A stretch of 64,000 nt of DNA from Delphinus delphis (taxonomy: Eukaryota > Chordata > Mammalia > Artiodactyla > Delphinidae), in contig NC_082700.1 of NCBI RefSeq assembly GCF_949987515.2, forward strand, positions 37,225,380 through 37,289,379, read 5' to 3'. Numbering within the stretch: position 1 is the stretch's first letter; each line of letters opens with the position of its first letter. Under the pieces are notes generated by a model. It did not search any database and was not told the origin of the DNA. It saw only the letters and a list, made by a program, of their open reading frames with translations. Shown one piece after another: positions 1 to 13,547 of the stretch. The translations under genes were made by a program, and so were the position numbers.

Positions 1-3000
1 TTGACAGAGAGGCAAGCTGGATTTTGATCACATCAACAACATTGCTACAGTATGAATTCTTCCTGGAGCTTTGTTGGAATTTACATGTGAATATAGAATT
101 TTAATTTTGTCACAAATCTCAGTCAATATGAATCTGAGGGATATACTCCATAAATGTCTCAATTCAATAATATAATGATTGTAATACCAATGGCTAGATA
201 TGGGGATTTGTCTATATCAGGATAGTTTCCTGATCTCACTACACCAGAGTACTTTAGAGGAATTTTTAGCCAAAGTTCAGAAGAAAGTCTCATGTTGCCT
301 GACCCCAAATTAATTCACTGGTTCTTTTATAACACAATGGAGGAAGATTCTGGGTTCTAGGAGACTGTCAGACAGAATTTTTTCTTAGAAAAAAATAGCT
401 TTGTAGTCTACTTAAAATAATAATGAATAATTAGCCATTACCTTCTGCTTGTAAGATTTCTTCTATTTAACTGGTTGAAGCAAAATTGGATATTCATTCT
501 TATTTTGAAAGAGGAAGTGCAATTTCAGCTACAGTCAAGCTTAGTAAAAATGACATTGTCACTGCCACTTTTTGCCCAAAGTGAACTGCCTTATTTTGTA
601 CCTTACATGATTGACAGTGAAGATGCTGAATTATACTTTTTTTTCCCCTCTTTTGAAATACTGAAGAGATGACTTTCTCCACCTGCTAACAGAAATACTA
701 CAAAAGTAGAAAAAGTGCAGAATTGTAAAGATATATAGCAACACAAAAAGTATGAAGAAGCTCACAGTTTTGTTATTTCCTTGTTATAATTATAAAAATT
801 ATTGTGTAGGAATAGAACAGCTTCAGCCTTGCTAAGCTCTCCTTTCAGAGGAAAGGTCTATTAAGCTCATATGTTCAGATGAAGGAAGGATTTTTCAAGT
901 GGCACATGTCTAAGAAGCCTCCTTGACCTGGTGTGGCAGTGTTATTAAAAGTTGCTTGGTCATCTAGTAATACCTTTAATGTGTCTCCCCAACACTTTCA
1001 GTTCAAAATTCTATCTTATAAAGACTGGAAATCTTGGGAAATGTCAGAGAAATGTCTTATGAATATTCACATATGATAAACTTAGTTGTTCACGTTTGGC
1101 TCTTCTATTACATGTGCCTGTCCCAAGCTGGCTTGTACTCTCTCCTGCCCGACCAGAGTAACTCAGGGGCAACTGGGAAGTGCTTCCTTTAACCAAGGAC
1201 TGTAAGATGCAGCACTCTGGAGCTGTGGTTTGCAAACCTGTTCCTTGGAGGCCTTGAGTCTTGCTGAGGTGATTCAAGGTTCCAAAACATTGGTTTGTAA
1301 TATTATGTTTGGTAGTGTGGTAATTAAAGAAAACACTCAAACGTGCTGTCAAATTTTAACACATTGGAGACTATTGATGTGTTAACTTAAACTGCAAGGT
1401 TAATTTGCTTTTGTGCATTCCTCATTAAAATTACCCCTACTGTCTCTGTAAATATATTTGAAGGTTTTATAATGTGTACTGATTGGTGAAGTTGGAGCTC
1501 TGCCCTAATCTTTTAATGTTTTTAATTCCTGTGTGAGCATTTCAACACCTTTAAAATTAACCAGCGAGTCTTTTATTAAAGTGTTTGCCTAATGCACCCA
1601 ATTAAGTAGTAAATATGGCTGAGATATAAGCTTGTTGCTTACTTTCTTCAGCAAGTAATGGTCAGTTATACAATGGCTACCAAATACAAAGTAATTTTTA
1701 TGCATAAAATTATATAAGCAGTTTTAGTTTTTCTCATTCATTGGTTTTATTTTTTTAAATGCTATAATTTGAATGTATGAAATCAATCCTTTAAATTTAT
1801 TTATTTATAAGTTTTATATATTAAGATCTACATAAAACTTTTGTTTGCAAAATTGGGCACCGACCCTTAACTGTGAGTGCAGCGGGAGCTATGGCGCAGT
1901 GAAATGGAAACTGGTAGAATGCGGTGGGGAAGTTTTGATCTACCTTCACTTCTAGTGTCACTGGTTTTGTGGGTTTGGGAAGTCACTTTTTTAGACCAGG
2001 GACAGTTGAAATAAGAGACATAATGTGGCATTGTTATTTAGGCATTAGAGGTCTGTTCAAAGTTCCAGCTGTTCATTCTGAATGACAATATTATAAAAAT
2101 TATTATTTTTTTTATTAAATTAAATTACTAGGAAATAACTTCAGTTTTTTTTTTTTTGTCTGTGAATGATTCCTAAATTTCTTTATGTAGTTTTAACCAA
2201 ATTTTGGTACTTATGTGGCTTTAGCTATGGAGTACAAACTAGATTCCTAATAAAGCCCAGAGTTTTCATAGCTTGTGGATAGATAAGGAAGACAGTGTCT
2301 TTGACAAGACTTCAGAATACAAGATGGCAGGTGACTTACCAAGGCGAAGAAAAGGGTATCAAGGAGATTGAGGTTGATTTTGGGTTTTTAGGCAGTTTTT
2401 CCGCACATGCTTGCCCTGTTGTAATAGAAAAATTAGTATTTGATTAAGAACTAATTTGAGAGAAGATTATGTAACATTGTGTTGAAAGGTCATTTCATAC
2501 CTGATAAAATTATTGTACATTTTTGAGGCAGGCATTTGAAGCAAACATCTTGGGTTATGTCTGTCTCCTGTGTCACCCATTGACAGCAAAATGATGACAA
2601 TATCATCTACATAACTCCCAGGTACCTTGATGTAGTCCCAAAATACAAAGGGATAAGAACTTCTAAGTAAGGAATCCTAGCTCACATAAAATCTGCTTTC
2701 TTTGCAAATAATCAGTTAACCTCTAATGTACTTTTGTACTTTTCAGTTAAAAAAGAAACAAACAAGTTAAGGCTATTATCCTAAATAAAAGAACACACTA
2801 TGAGGGACATTTCAGAAATAGAGCTCTTGACAATATTTCAATTAAATATAGTCTTTCCCAATAGAACATTTGAAAAATATGTTTTCTTGTGTGCTTTATT
2901 TAAAATACCATATCTGTATTTAAAAAAAATAATTGACAGTTATAACATGTGTCAGTATTGAAATGTATCATAATAGGTTGTCTTCTGGCTTGTTTGAGGG

Positions 3001-3739
3001 GTTCCTTCTTCCTCAATACCAAAATATCAATATTTATAATTCATATCTTACAGTCCCACTTCCCACTCCCTTCTTCTTTAAATTGACTGCTCTTAATCTA
3101 CACTGGTCAAAAAATTCTTATAATCAAAGTTGTTGTCATGGACAAAGTATAGAGGGAAAAGAAAATGAGTAAATGCCTGAGGATTTAATTTATCAATAAA
3201 GTCCATAGAATTGAAAATATCGATAATGAGTTTTATTTGAAATTTTCATTGTTTATTTGGAAGCATTTCCCAAGTAATTGGAACTGAGTGTAACTCTAAC
3301 ACAGCGTAACAGAATTTTCCAAACATTCTAGGTGACCTCTCTCTCTTTGGCAGAATAGTACTTTTCCTCCACCTCCATGTTACTAACCATAGTTCTGAAT
3401 CTGCGAGAGTCAGAGCAGAGGTAAAGGGTAAGGAGACAGTTTACTCTGGTAGTACTATCTCAAAGATGGCAAGTGTTTGAACTCTGTCTTTGGAGACTCT
3501 GTGATCAAGTCCGAACTCTCTGTCTTTGGGGACTCCATATCAATATTTCCTTAGTGGCTTCTTTGGCATGATGTAAAATGACTCAAGCTGGCTTTATCAC
3601 CATGTAGTCTATCTCTCCCTTTTCTTGGGCATCACAAAACTTTTGATCTGATAAACTGTAGGAGAAAAGGCTAACCCCCCATACAGGGACACTTTCTTTA
3701 GCTACACTTCTAAAACATCTGGGCAGCTGTTTTTTTATC
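1..3739. other. Unassigned AT-rich sequence, no gene seen
   Basis: I recognise no repeat family or coding region here. Short open frames exist on both strands but have no domain-like composition and overlap each other. Two sub-stretches stand out: about 1380-1700, rich in TAAT/ATTA homeodomain-type cores, and 1855-1930, which carries several CpGs in an otherwise CpG-poor background. Both are described in the findings. There is a short T run near 2144-2157. The stretch could be single-copy intergenic or intronic DNA, or hold very old repeats beyond recognition by eye. Confidence 0.6.
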
Positions 3740-3974
3740 CTCTAGATCAGGGATCAGGAAAACAGTGCTCATTGGACAAATCCATTTTATTACCTGTGTG
3801 TGTAAATAAAATTTTATTGGTACATGTGCCCTTTTATTTATATGTGGTCTATGGCTGCTTGTGTACAAAAAAGGCATAATTGAGTAGTTGTGACTGAGGT
3901 CATATGACCTGCATAATCTAAAATATTTACTATCTAGCTGTTTACAAAAAATGTTTGCTGACCCTGCTCTAGAC
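3740..3974. mobile_element. Non-autonomous hAT (Charlie-type) DNA transposon with 8-bp TSD
   Basis: The element itself runs 3748-3966. It starts with cagggatcagg and ends with gctgaccctg, which are imperfect terminal inverted repeats of the CAGGG type. It is flanked by ctctagat (3740-3747) and ctctagac (3967-3974), an 8-bp duplication with one mismatch, as expected for hAT transposases. The interior includes the internally symmetric sequence familiar from MER-type Charlie relatives (an 'ataaaattttattgg' block and an 'aaaatatttactatc' block). No transposase is encoded, so it was moved in trans. I am sure of the hAT class but not of the exact subfamily; it resembles the repeat usually listed among MER1-type elements. 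Confidence 0.8.
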
Positions 3975-6900
3975 ATAGGGAGTTGAAGTCAAACTTTAGT
4001 CTCTTATGCTCTGCAAACATGTAGGGACACAGAATGAGCTCTCTGAGTGAGCTCACTCAAGACCCATTGGGAGGAGCTTGGACACTAGGTAAATCTTCTC
4101 CCAAAATCATCTTGTCATATTTTCTTTCTCTACTGTTTATCACTGATGCTTGTGAATTTTGAACAAAGCTTTAGATACTTGCTTTGACTTATTTAGAGGG
4201 TTGTCTATATTAGGAATTATTTTGACATATAATATTAGAACTTATTTTGACATCTAATAGTTCATAATTTAACACTTCAGTAGAAACCTCCAGATTAATA
4301 TTTCATTATTAAAAAGATTTAGTAAGATGAGCTACCTCTTACCTCTCACTTCGTTTCTGTTCAATCTTATTAAACTGGAACTTCTTTTGTAGAGCCGTCT
4401 GTGCTTTGCTACATTTTCTTTTTCAAAAATTCTCCAGATAGTATTTCAAATTCTCCAAATTCTTCTTCACATAGAATGAAGAATGACTTACTTATTTGGG
4501 GAAAAATTAACAGAACACAGATGCTTCAATTAATTTGTTTCTTGGTATTGTGTCTGCCTCTTCGAAGAGTTGGGTGGTATTCCCGGATCTTGTTCTATTT
4601 TTGAGGGTATGTGGCCAGACCTTATACATTCTACAGGAAGATCTGGAGACCAATCCTTCTTCTCTCCCCATGTGAGAAGTGTGTGGGAGGCACCACTCTG
4701 GGTGGTTTTCTGTGTTGCAGTCCCAAACATTCCATTAGGCGTACCACCTAAAAACCAAGATTGGAGAGCAAGTATTGGTTGTGTCTTCATAGCTAAACTG
4801 AGCTCTCTATTCTTAACAGTAATAAAACTGATTTTTAGATCTCTATTTGTCATTTTGCTTATTTTGTTCTATACTCAAATTGTTGTGCGTCATTTCACTT
4901 TCTATACAGCTAAATTAGTAAGCAGTAGGCACTCAATTAAAACCAGCTCTTAATTTCATTATTACAAACCATAGGTTCTGATTTTATACCTAAGAATTTG
5001 TAATTAGCAAAGGGAAAACATCATTCAAAAGGATTATTCAATCTTTTCTCCTTTTACCACTTCTGTCCCCTTAATCTCTCTTTTGCTTTTAGCCTGATAT
5101 TTTAAAAGTAATTTCAGAAGGTTTTCAAGACTTCTGGACTGAATGAGCCCTAACTAGCTTTCAGCTGAAACTTCTAAGTTCCTGAAAGGCTACAATTTGA
5201 ATAATATGAAACAGTGTGTTATACAGGTACATAAAAATATATATTTGTATATGTTTATCAATATATGTTATAATTATTATGAAAGAAATAATCACTATTA
5301 ATATTTACAATGTATATGTACATATATAGGGAGAATGTGCCACTCTAAAACAAACCAATTGATATTATATGTCCCTGGTGGGCATGAATTTCATTATTTT
5401 ATCATTACAAATAGTATGTCATAACTTATGGCATTTTATTCAATTTGACACATTACAAATTGCTATTTCCATATAAATATGTTTTTAAAAAATTTAAAGT
5501 TAAAGCCGGAGGGTTTGGGAAATTTGACATTGCACTCTTACAAGTGGCTGACCTCATTTGTGCTTATCTGGAATAAAATGGATCTAATAATCTCTTGATT
5601 GTTTGTAAATCTCGAAGTCTAGTCCCTGCAGAAAAAAGTGTACACTGGTTGAATCAATATTTTATCCCCAAAAGACTGACAATAGCATTAACTTTTATAT
5701 TGTATAAAATAAATAAAAAACAGTTAAAGTATTTGAGTTGCATTACAACTGAACTACTTTATTCACAGATGGCACCTCTCTTTTGAGATGCTTTATAACT
5801 TATCAAGCTACCTTAAATACTTTCTAGAACAAGGTAAGACACACAGTCAATGTCACATTTATTTCCACAAAAATAATAAATAAAATAGGCATTAAAAGAA
5901 CACCTCTAACAGCAATTTTGGTTGACACAAGGAAGACCCTTTAAGGAATAATATACTAAAAGCAGCGGCACCATATTTCCCAGTTTTGAAATCTCATGTT
6001 GATATCTCAAGTTTCATTTGAAAGATTCTCTCACTGTCACTTGAACAATTTTTGAAAGTGGGGCAAGAGTTGCATAACTAAATGACAAAAGAAAAATACA
6101 TTGAATCATACCATCTCAGAGCTGAAGATTTTCATAATTATCTAGAGTTAAGCCAGTTATTTAACACAAGAAACAAATCCAGTGTTGCGACTTGAAGACC
6201 CAGGATTTCTGACTGTCCATATTGTGTTTTCTACTAGATGATTCTTTAAAAAAAGTCAGCAAATACAATAGGGAACTGGTGATATTTATGTCAATCATAT
6301 CATTGTTTCCAGATTTGCTTCATTAGCATTACCAAATATTTCATTCAACTATTTCTCTTCCATCTTTCCCTTCAAACACAACAATTTCCTTGGCAAATAA
6401 AGCATCCATAAGTACACTTGGGTCTATCTCTGGGGTTTCTGGCAATTGACATTTTAGGATAAGAGCAAAAATAAAGGGAGATGGCTTCGGGGCAAGATAT
6501 CTTGGCAACATTCAATTTTTGTCTCATATAGAGGAACATGGCTTTCTCTCAGGATGCTGTGCTACAATACAAAGATTAGAGCAATTATGAAAGCCTTCTT
6601 TTTAGTCATCACAAATGATATTTAAAAATGAGCAATCTGTATTTTCTCCTCTATATACCTGTACAAAACTTTAACTTGGGACAATTTGTGGGGTAATTTG
6701 GGGTTATTCAGCCACAAAATAGCATTAAATACATAGAGACAGTTTAACAAAGTATTGCCCTTTAGAAAAATGTAATAGAACAACTATACAAAGATAATTT
6801 TAAAATGCATGCTTATGAATTACCTAAATAACAGTAAACACTGTATGTATTCTCAGTTCATTGCTTTCATACAAATAGATGCCTCTAAAATGCTTAAGAC

Positions 6901-8332
6901 CGTCCTTCTTTCTTTTTATTTTCCTTTCTTTCTTTCTTTTTCTCTTCCTTTCTTTTGAAAATTTTGGTTTTTAGAAGAAGCAAAATTATATTATTATTAT
7001 TATTTTAAAATGAATATAAATTTATAGATGCCAAAATGTAAATTCCCATCATCTTGTTCCCTCAGGCTCCATGCTGATGACAGTGATAAAATCCAGTGGA
7101 TTGGTGATGCTGAAGACGGTTTGCAAAGAAAGTAGTTTGACTTCATATTCAAATATCTCATGGCGTTAAATAAAACACAGTTTCTTCCTTACCAATAATG
7201 GAAAATGATAAGAACCTGGCTTAGCTAAAATTGCTCTAGATAAATTATTCTTTTTGATGTAGAATGAAAACAGCAATTCAAATTCACAGTCATGCTATCC
7301 TGTTAACTTTTTCCCCTCATTGCTCCATTCCCAGATTGCTAACTTTAAAGCACAGATTCCTGGAATAGATAATTAATTCTATGTGGACAAAGCCATCACT
7401 GTATCTACTTTTCAGAAAGATGTTATTATGCCAGAAACATAAATTTAATCACAATTGTAACATTGAATTTTCCTTGAAACTGAGTAAAGGGAAAACAAAT
7501 TTTTGCTTAGTTATTGCTTCCAATTTGCCAACTTGATATGATTCATTCTAAAACTGAAAGTACTGGGATCTCTACTACCTTTTACTAAGTGCATGAATTA
7601 CATGAGAGCAGAGGAAGAAAAACATGTAGAAAGATTCACAATCCACTCAGATTACAAATAAATATTTCCTTAAAAATAACTTCCTATTTGTTAATCTGTT
7701 CTTCCTTATGAATTTCACCATATAGGGTAGTTGAAAAAAAAAAAAAAGACAAAATAATACTTAGACCTAACCAGTAACTTTAGTTCAGTTAATACTGTCT
7801 TTAGTATCTTTAGGTAATTTACTCTGTGTTTGAATAAATTATGCAAATGTCGGATATTTTCAGCATTCTAGTCTCACCTGGTACTGCTCCTAACCAAGAT
7901 GGTGACTGACTGACTGCTTTGTGGGTGTATATCTAATATGCCTTGGTGTGGAACAAGACAAATGAGGTATACAAATCCATGTCTTCTGGATCCTCTTTCT
8001 ACTTCAAAAGGACACATCTAGCTCAGGGAAAAAATACACTTTCATCCAAAGTTAGCAGCTGCCTCTGTTCTTGACATTCCCACATCTGCAGCACAAACCT
8101 AACTCTACCTCTATGTTTCCTTGGGGTCATTGGGAAACTACATTTCCTGCACACATCATGCTGACCAAAAAGAACAAAGGTCACCTAAATTGCTTTCTCC
8201 TGCTAAAGCCACTGAACAATTTTCCTGCACAGTACAGAGAATGCACGTTTTTGGAATTTCTCCTAAAAGTTTAGAGCCCATGTTACCATTAGCTCCTTCT
8301 CCCTCTTCTCGAATGCACTAATATAATGAGTT
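3975..8332. other. Unassigned AT-rich sequence
   Basis: No gene or confident repeat is visible over most of this stretch. A 127-codon open frame at 4570-4953 (+) is overlapped by a 107-codon frame on the other strand, shows no recognisable domain, and sits in sequence that looks vaguely LTR-like (aataaa followed by T-rich sequence near 4820-4860). A weak MIR/L2-like patch may lie at 6130-6235. A CT-rich simple tract lies at about 6903-6956 and a run of A's at about 7734-7748. Confidence 0.5.
6903..6956. repeat. CT-rich (TTTC)n-like microsatellite
   Basis: Imperfect tetranucleotide repeats of ctttc/tttcttt make a polypyrimidine run of about 50 bases on the plus strand. No function is implied. 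It may have grown from the poly-T end of an older antisense retrotransposon, but no such element is recognisable beside it. Confidence 0.8.
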
Positions 8333-8538
8333 GAGATTTGTTCTTTTTTTTTTTTTTTCTTTTTTTGCGATACGGGGGGCCTCTCACTGTTGTGGCCTCT
8401 CCCGTTGCGGAGCACAGGCTCCGGAAGCGCAGACTCAGCGGCCATGGCTCACCGGCCCAGCCGCTCCGCGTCCCCTGCATCGGCAGGCGGACTCCCAACC
8501 ACTGCGCCACCAGGGAAGCCCCGAGATTTGTTCTTTTT
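8333..8538 (-). mobile_element. CHR-2-type cetacean SINE, internally deleted
   Basis: A tRNA-derived SINE on the minus strand (body about 8349-8522): poly-T at the left, then the reverse complement of the tail and body, ending at the tRNA-like head (ccaccagggaagcc). The TSD gagatttgttctttt is present at 8333-8347 and 8523-8537. Compared with the other copies here it lacks about 37 bp between 'ccgctccgcg' and 'tcccctgcatcgg'. That removes the stretch holding the pol III B box (the ggttcg motif) and the following 'ggaagatcccacatg'. The deleted copy should therefore have a crippled internal promoter. Confidence 0.93.
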
Positions 8539-9763
8539 ATTCCTTTATGATTATGTCTTCTTTAGTCCTTTCCTGGGCATATAGTAAACTCTAGTATGCC
8601 AGTGGTCAAGAGAGAGAGAGAAATTTTAAAATCCTTTTTATCCTGACTTTCAACTTGCTTGTCTATTATTTAGGAAGTCAGAAACTGAATATTTACTCTT
8701 TTCTGCGTTTGAATTTCTGATGTAACATTCCTATAGCTTCCCACTATTCCACCAGCTTCCTCTCCACCACGGGGGTGACTCAGAAAAGAACAGGATCACC
8801 AAGCGACAAAGAGAAAAATATAGAAATATATTTAGATTCATTCTCTTATTGTATATTTCACTACTAAATGTAAAAATTGATTAAACATTAATGTTTTATA
8901 CACTGTGATGTTTATAAGAGGATTCATTGTTTACAGTATAACAGATTGTAGACTGTAACCTATTTTAACTCTAAAAGAAAGCTTAATATGTGAAGAAAAA
9001 TGTAAATCAAGTAAATATAGTGGAGAAACAATTGGAAAAATTTGAAACAGAATAAGGTCATATAGTAAACTGAACATCAGATTTTAACTGTATTACTATA
9101 TTGAACAACCTGGCTCAAACCTCTGCTTTGATTTCTATACATTACTTCTCTAGAGCAGACCTTCATTTTTGCTTCCCTGTACTAAGCATGCTTCCCATCC
9201 CAAATCCCTGCCTCTGTTTCTATCACGCTTTCTCCTATCCATAGTGCATGCTTAGTTTTCCCCAAACTCAATTATATGCTCAAATGACAGTGGCATCATT
9301 TTTTCTCAAGTAAGTTCTAAGTGTGTTTCTGTGGTATTAAAGCCTGATTGGCACTCAAAGTCTGCTACCACTTCATTGTTCTAGCTTTTCCTCTATGACA
9401 TTTTTTTTTTCTCCTCTAGTACATAGTCATCAATCTGTTGTCCCCAGAGGCTTACATTATTTTCCTTCTTCTTTTCTCATTTTCTCCACAATTGCAATAA
9501 TCTTTTTACTGATAATTCTCAACTTGCTATCTCCCACCCAATCCACTGGGCATCCTAGGTCATGTAGCCAACTGCATGCAATGTAAATATTTCAAAGCAG
9601 AGAGTACTGTACTAAAAGTGAAAGAAACTTCCCTCCAAATCTGCATGTTCTTCCGTATTATTTTACTTTTATTAATGGCCTCACTATCCACCTACTCTGT
9701 TCAATAGGGCAATATAACATCTTTACATCAGCTCTAATTCCAAGCTAACTTTTCAGGAAACTC
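8539..9763. other. Unassigned sequence, possible weak L2
   Basis: Mostly AT-rich with no confident repeat or gene. The pyrimidine-rich patch 9100-9300 could be a degraded plus-strand L2 3' region, but the match by eye is too weak to assert. A short GA run lies at 8610-8623. Confidence 0.4.
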
Positions 9764-10301
9764 TTCTTTTTTTTAGTTTTATTGAGGTATAATTACAAAT
9801 AAAATTGTAACATATTTAAAGTGTACACCATGATGTTTTGATATACATAAACATTGTGGAAGGAATCCCACCTTAAATTTAATTAACATATCCATCACAT
9901 ATTTACTTTTTTTGTGTGTGTGTGAGAATGCTTAATTTCTCTCTCCTAGCAAATTTCAATTATATAATACAATATAATCAACTACAGTCACTGTGTTTCA
10001 CATTATTAAGACCTTATTCATCTTATAACTGAAAGTTTGTACCCTTTTACCAACTTCTCCCTATTTCCCCTACCCCTTCATCCCTGGCAGCCACCATTCA
10101 ACTCTCTGTTTCTATGAGTTTAACTTTTTCATTTCTTTTTAGGTTTCACATATAGGTGATACCACACAGTAGTTGTTTTTCTGTGTCTGACTTATGTCAC
10201 TTAGCATGATGCCCTCCATGTTTATCCATTTTGCAAATGACAGGATTTTGTTCTTGTTTAAGGCTGAATAATATTCCATAAGTATACATAATATATATGT
10301 A
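9764..10301 (-). mobile_element. Old L1 (L1M-type) 3' end
   Basis: In antisense orientation this reads as the 3' end of a mammalian-wide L1: it starts with 'tttagttttattgaggtataatt' type sequence (reverse complement of the L1 3' UTR end), passes through 'catatccatcac', 'gcagccaccattcaac', 'gtttcacatataggtgatac' and 'gatgccctccatg', and ends at 'ctgaataatattccat', the usual start of the 3' UTR region downstream of ORF2. It is 5'-truncated at 10301. Many indels relative to younger L1s mark it as old. No intact TSD is seen. Confidence 0.85.
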
Positions 10302-12149
10302 GGAGTGTGGCAAAAGAGAAAAAAATAGTAAATATTATTTATAAGGATTTAGGATCTGAACACAAGAGGTTCAAAGAGGTTTTAGGGCAGGGAATGCTTT
10401 GTTATGACAAAGTATATGACATAGTATTTTCAGTTTGTGAGGTAAGAGCCCTGGCAAGTTTTAATGAACTGTTTTTGTGAATTTTAGGTGAACTGTTTAT
10501 ACAAAAGTGCCAACTATCATTAGTAGATACCTGATTTTCCAGATGAGCAAACTGCATGCTAAAAAAAACAAAAAAAAAAAAAACAAAAAAAACAAAAGGT
10601 TTCCAATCATTTCCTAAAAGAAATAGTAAAGTTATTAATGATTTATAGCCTTACCTCCTGGGTGAAAACTTTTTCTGAGCAGGCATTTACTTTGACACAG
10701 ATGTTCTCAAATCTGAGACCCGACAGTTGTGATGATGCTGGTGAGCTCGATTCTCAATCCCTGCCTTGTGTCATTATCCACTCTGAGCTGAATTCAATCA
10801 GTTTTCATTCACTTGTAAACTGAGAACCAAGAAGGCCCATATTATAACAAGAGAAAAGACCCGACCCATGTTGAAGAGAATGCAGAACAGATATAGGGTA
10901 TTAGCCAAATGACCTAATTTAATTATCTATTTGTTTTCCTGGATCTTTTTCATGTCAGGAAGGTCTCAGGATACGAGTACTGCATTCTTCCCCTAAGATG
11001 ACACATATTCCTTCTTAAGAAGTTAACATTATATCTAGGGATGTCCTGCTGGGCTTGTTTGTCCAATTGAATAAATTTCTAGGGCAAAAAGTTCTCTGGC
11101 CTCAGTGATCTTGCCTGGCTTTAATCATGATCTGAATCACAGAAGGAAGAATTTTTCCTCATTTTCTAGGCCCTTTGTAAAGCATGAAATGAAGGGAATT
11201 GAAGACAGTCCAGAATTCCTTTCTGTTGGTTAGGTTTTGTGGTCATGGATCATGGGCTAGATATTTGCCATCTTGAATTAGGTTATTAAATAATGTCTAT
11301 ACTTTATGTTGTTTTTTGATAAGAGAAATCAATATGTATAAATGGACCCTGGGTCCGTTTGAATATGAGACTATCAGGAATGCTGGCAACAGTCTACCAA
11401 GGTAAGTCCCTGTCCCGTCTGCTTGTAGTAACCTGTAGGTTTTGGTACTAAAAATTTAATACCTGTTATTGAGGGCCACCGAGCTATCTAGTTTTCAGCA
11501 AAAATTCCATTAAAGGTAGCTAGGTAGTATTGTACATTTTCAATATCATTCAGCAAGAGGAATCAGGTGCCAGACAGCAAGAGATCATGCTAAAGATCTG
11601 AGTCAGAAAATCCACATAAATAGTGAGACTTCCTTTTAAAGTCTATAAAAGTAAAAAAGATTCAATAGATATATAATATATTTTGTAATTTCTTCCCAAA
11701 TTCAATATTTATGAAAGTTTGGTTACAGAAATAAGCTCCTACAAAAGGTCCCCAGATTTTTTTCCTATATGCGATATTAGAGAGAGAGTTATGTGTTTAG
11801 CTGTCTTTTTGTGATGTTTGCTTCTGAAATTGTGTTTACTATTTTAGAACATTAAACTTGGAACTATTTGTTTCATTACCACAGAGTTGGATGACTCCCT
11901 GAGGAATATGTATATGCAGACCATAAAGTTGATTAGGTTTTAGATTTTAGCCAAATTATAAACAAACTCTAGCCAGAACTAGACTTATACAAGGAAGTAA
12001 CTAGGAATGCAACAAGCAATATTTAGAAAAAGGGCATCCTAGGTATCATAGTTAAGAGCTAATTAGTGTCTGTTGAAATTAGAATGTTAAACCAGCAAAG
12101 AGAAAATAAAATATTTATGAAAATTAAGAATATTAGCGTATTTTAAAGC
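10302..12149. other. Unassigned; position expected for env and 3' end of the antisense ERV
   Basis: No motif is clear enough to annotate env or an LTR. The call rests only on position: pol integrase remnants begin just to the right (12.4 kb) and the provirus runs right to left. An A-rich stretch with scattered C's lies at about 10560-10598. No intact open frame is present. Confidence 0.35.
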
Positions 12150-13253
12150 CTGATACTCTGCTGTTTCAGTCATCTGGATCTTGTTCTCTGGGTCTTGGTA
12201 AGAAACTTCAGATTTACACGTGAACCTTGAAGCTGTCAGCTTCTGAAAATTTCAAGAATTCTCAGTTTAAAGTGTCCGTCCTTCTACTGATATGAGGATG
12301 GTTGTGTCCCTTAAATGAATAATATGATTCCAAAGACCAACCTCTTTGAGGTTTTTTCACATGTTGGCAATATTTTTTCCATAGGAGTTTGCAGGTGTTT
12401 TTTTTTAATTTGTTTGTTTGTTTTTTTCCTCTGATTTCTCTTCCAGAATATCAGGTCTCCAGGATTCTTATTATGTGAGGGTTGTTAAAACAATGTTGAG
12501 GAAGGTTCAGCTACATCCTGATAAGAATGGGTATTTTGCACAAGTCCCTTAAAGGATTTGGGCATGCCTGTTCGTAGTGGAACAGGTTTATAGTCAGAGT
12601 GATCTTTTAGATGGATGGGTTGACTTATCATTAAATCATAAAGAGAGAAGATGAATCACAGAAGGAGTTTTTTTTTTTTTTTTTTTTACATTAAAACCAA
12701 TAACACATCTTAGGCCATGGAAGATCAAGATTCACTTAAGTGCTTTTCAAATTTTAGTTTCGAAATTACATTTGTTCTTTCCAACTTTCCTGAAGATTGA
12801 GTATAATTTGAACAGTGAGATTTCTGAGTATGTAGCAAGGCTTTGCAATTCTCTGTAATATCAGTAACTCTAAATTGACACTCCTTTCACTGGAGAGAGA
12901 GACTGGAAATCCCCAGATTTGGAATGTAACAATACTTTTGCTAACATTAGATCAGTAGCCTTCCATTAAGTAAAAGCTTCAATCTATTGTGTAAGTAAGC
13001 AAACAGTGACCAAAATGTATTTAAAATTCATTGCAGGGAATACATTTTGAAACTCATTTGAATGTGTTCACAGGTACCCTAAGACTAGCCCTCTTTTCCA
13101 TATCCCATCTTTACAGGTGTACTGGGATAATGGTGATGACAGAGGAGACACAATGCAGAGATTCCTCAGATAAAGCCCCCACTTCAATATTGGTTGAATA
13201 TAATACCATAATTGTTGTTGCTGTGGTAGAAAAGTCAGCGTAAAATCATTGCA

Positions 13254-13495
13254 ATTTTTTTTTTTTTGAGGGAATAGGAAGTATTTTCATGTAATATAAA
13301 ACCAGGTTTCTCCTAATATTTCTTTTCTTTTTTTTTTCTTCCTTCCTTTCTTCCTTTCTCCTTTCCTCCTTCCCCCCCTTCTTTCTTTCTTTTTTTCTTT
13401 CTTCCTTTCTTTCTTTTTCTTTCTTCCTTCCTTCCTTCCTTCCTTCCTTCCTTCCTTCCTTCCTTCCTTCCTTCCTTCCTTTCTTTTTCTTTCCT

Positions 13496-13547
<52 letters not shown>

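Noticed and set aside
4570..4953. A 127-codon open frame on the plus strand, with hydrophobic stretches
   Set aside because: A 107-codon frame covers the opposite strand, there is no recognisable domain, no splice context and no conserved motif; the surrounding text looks repeat- or LTR-like.
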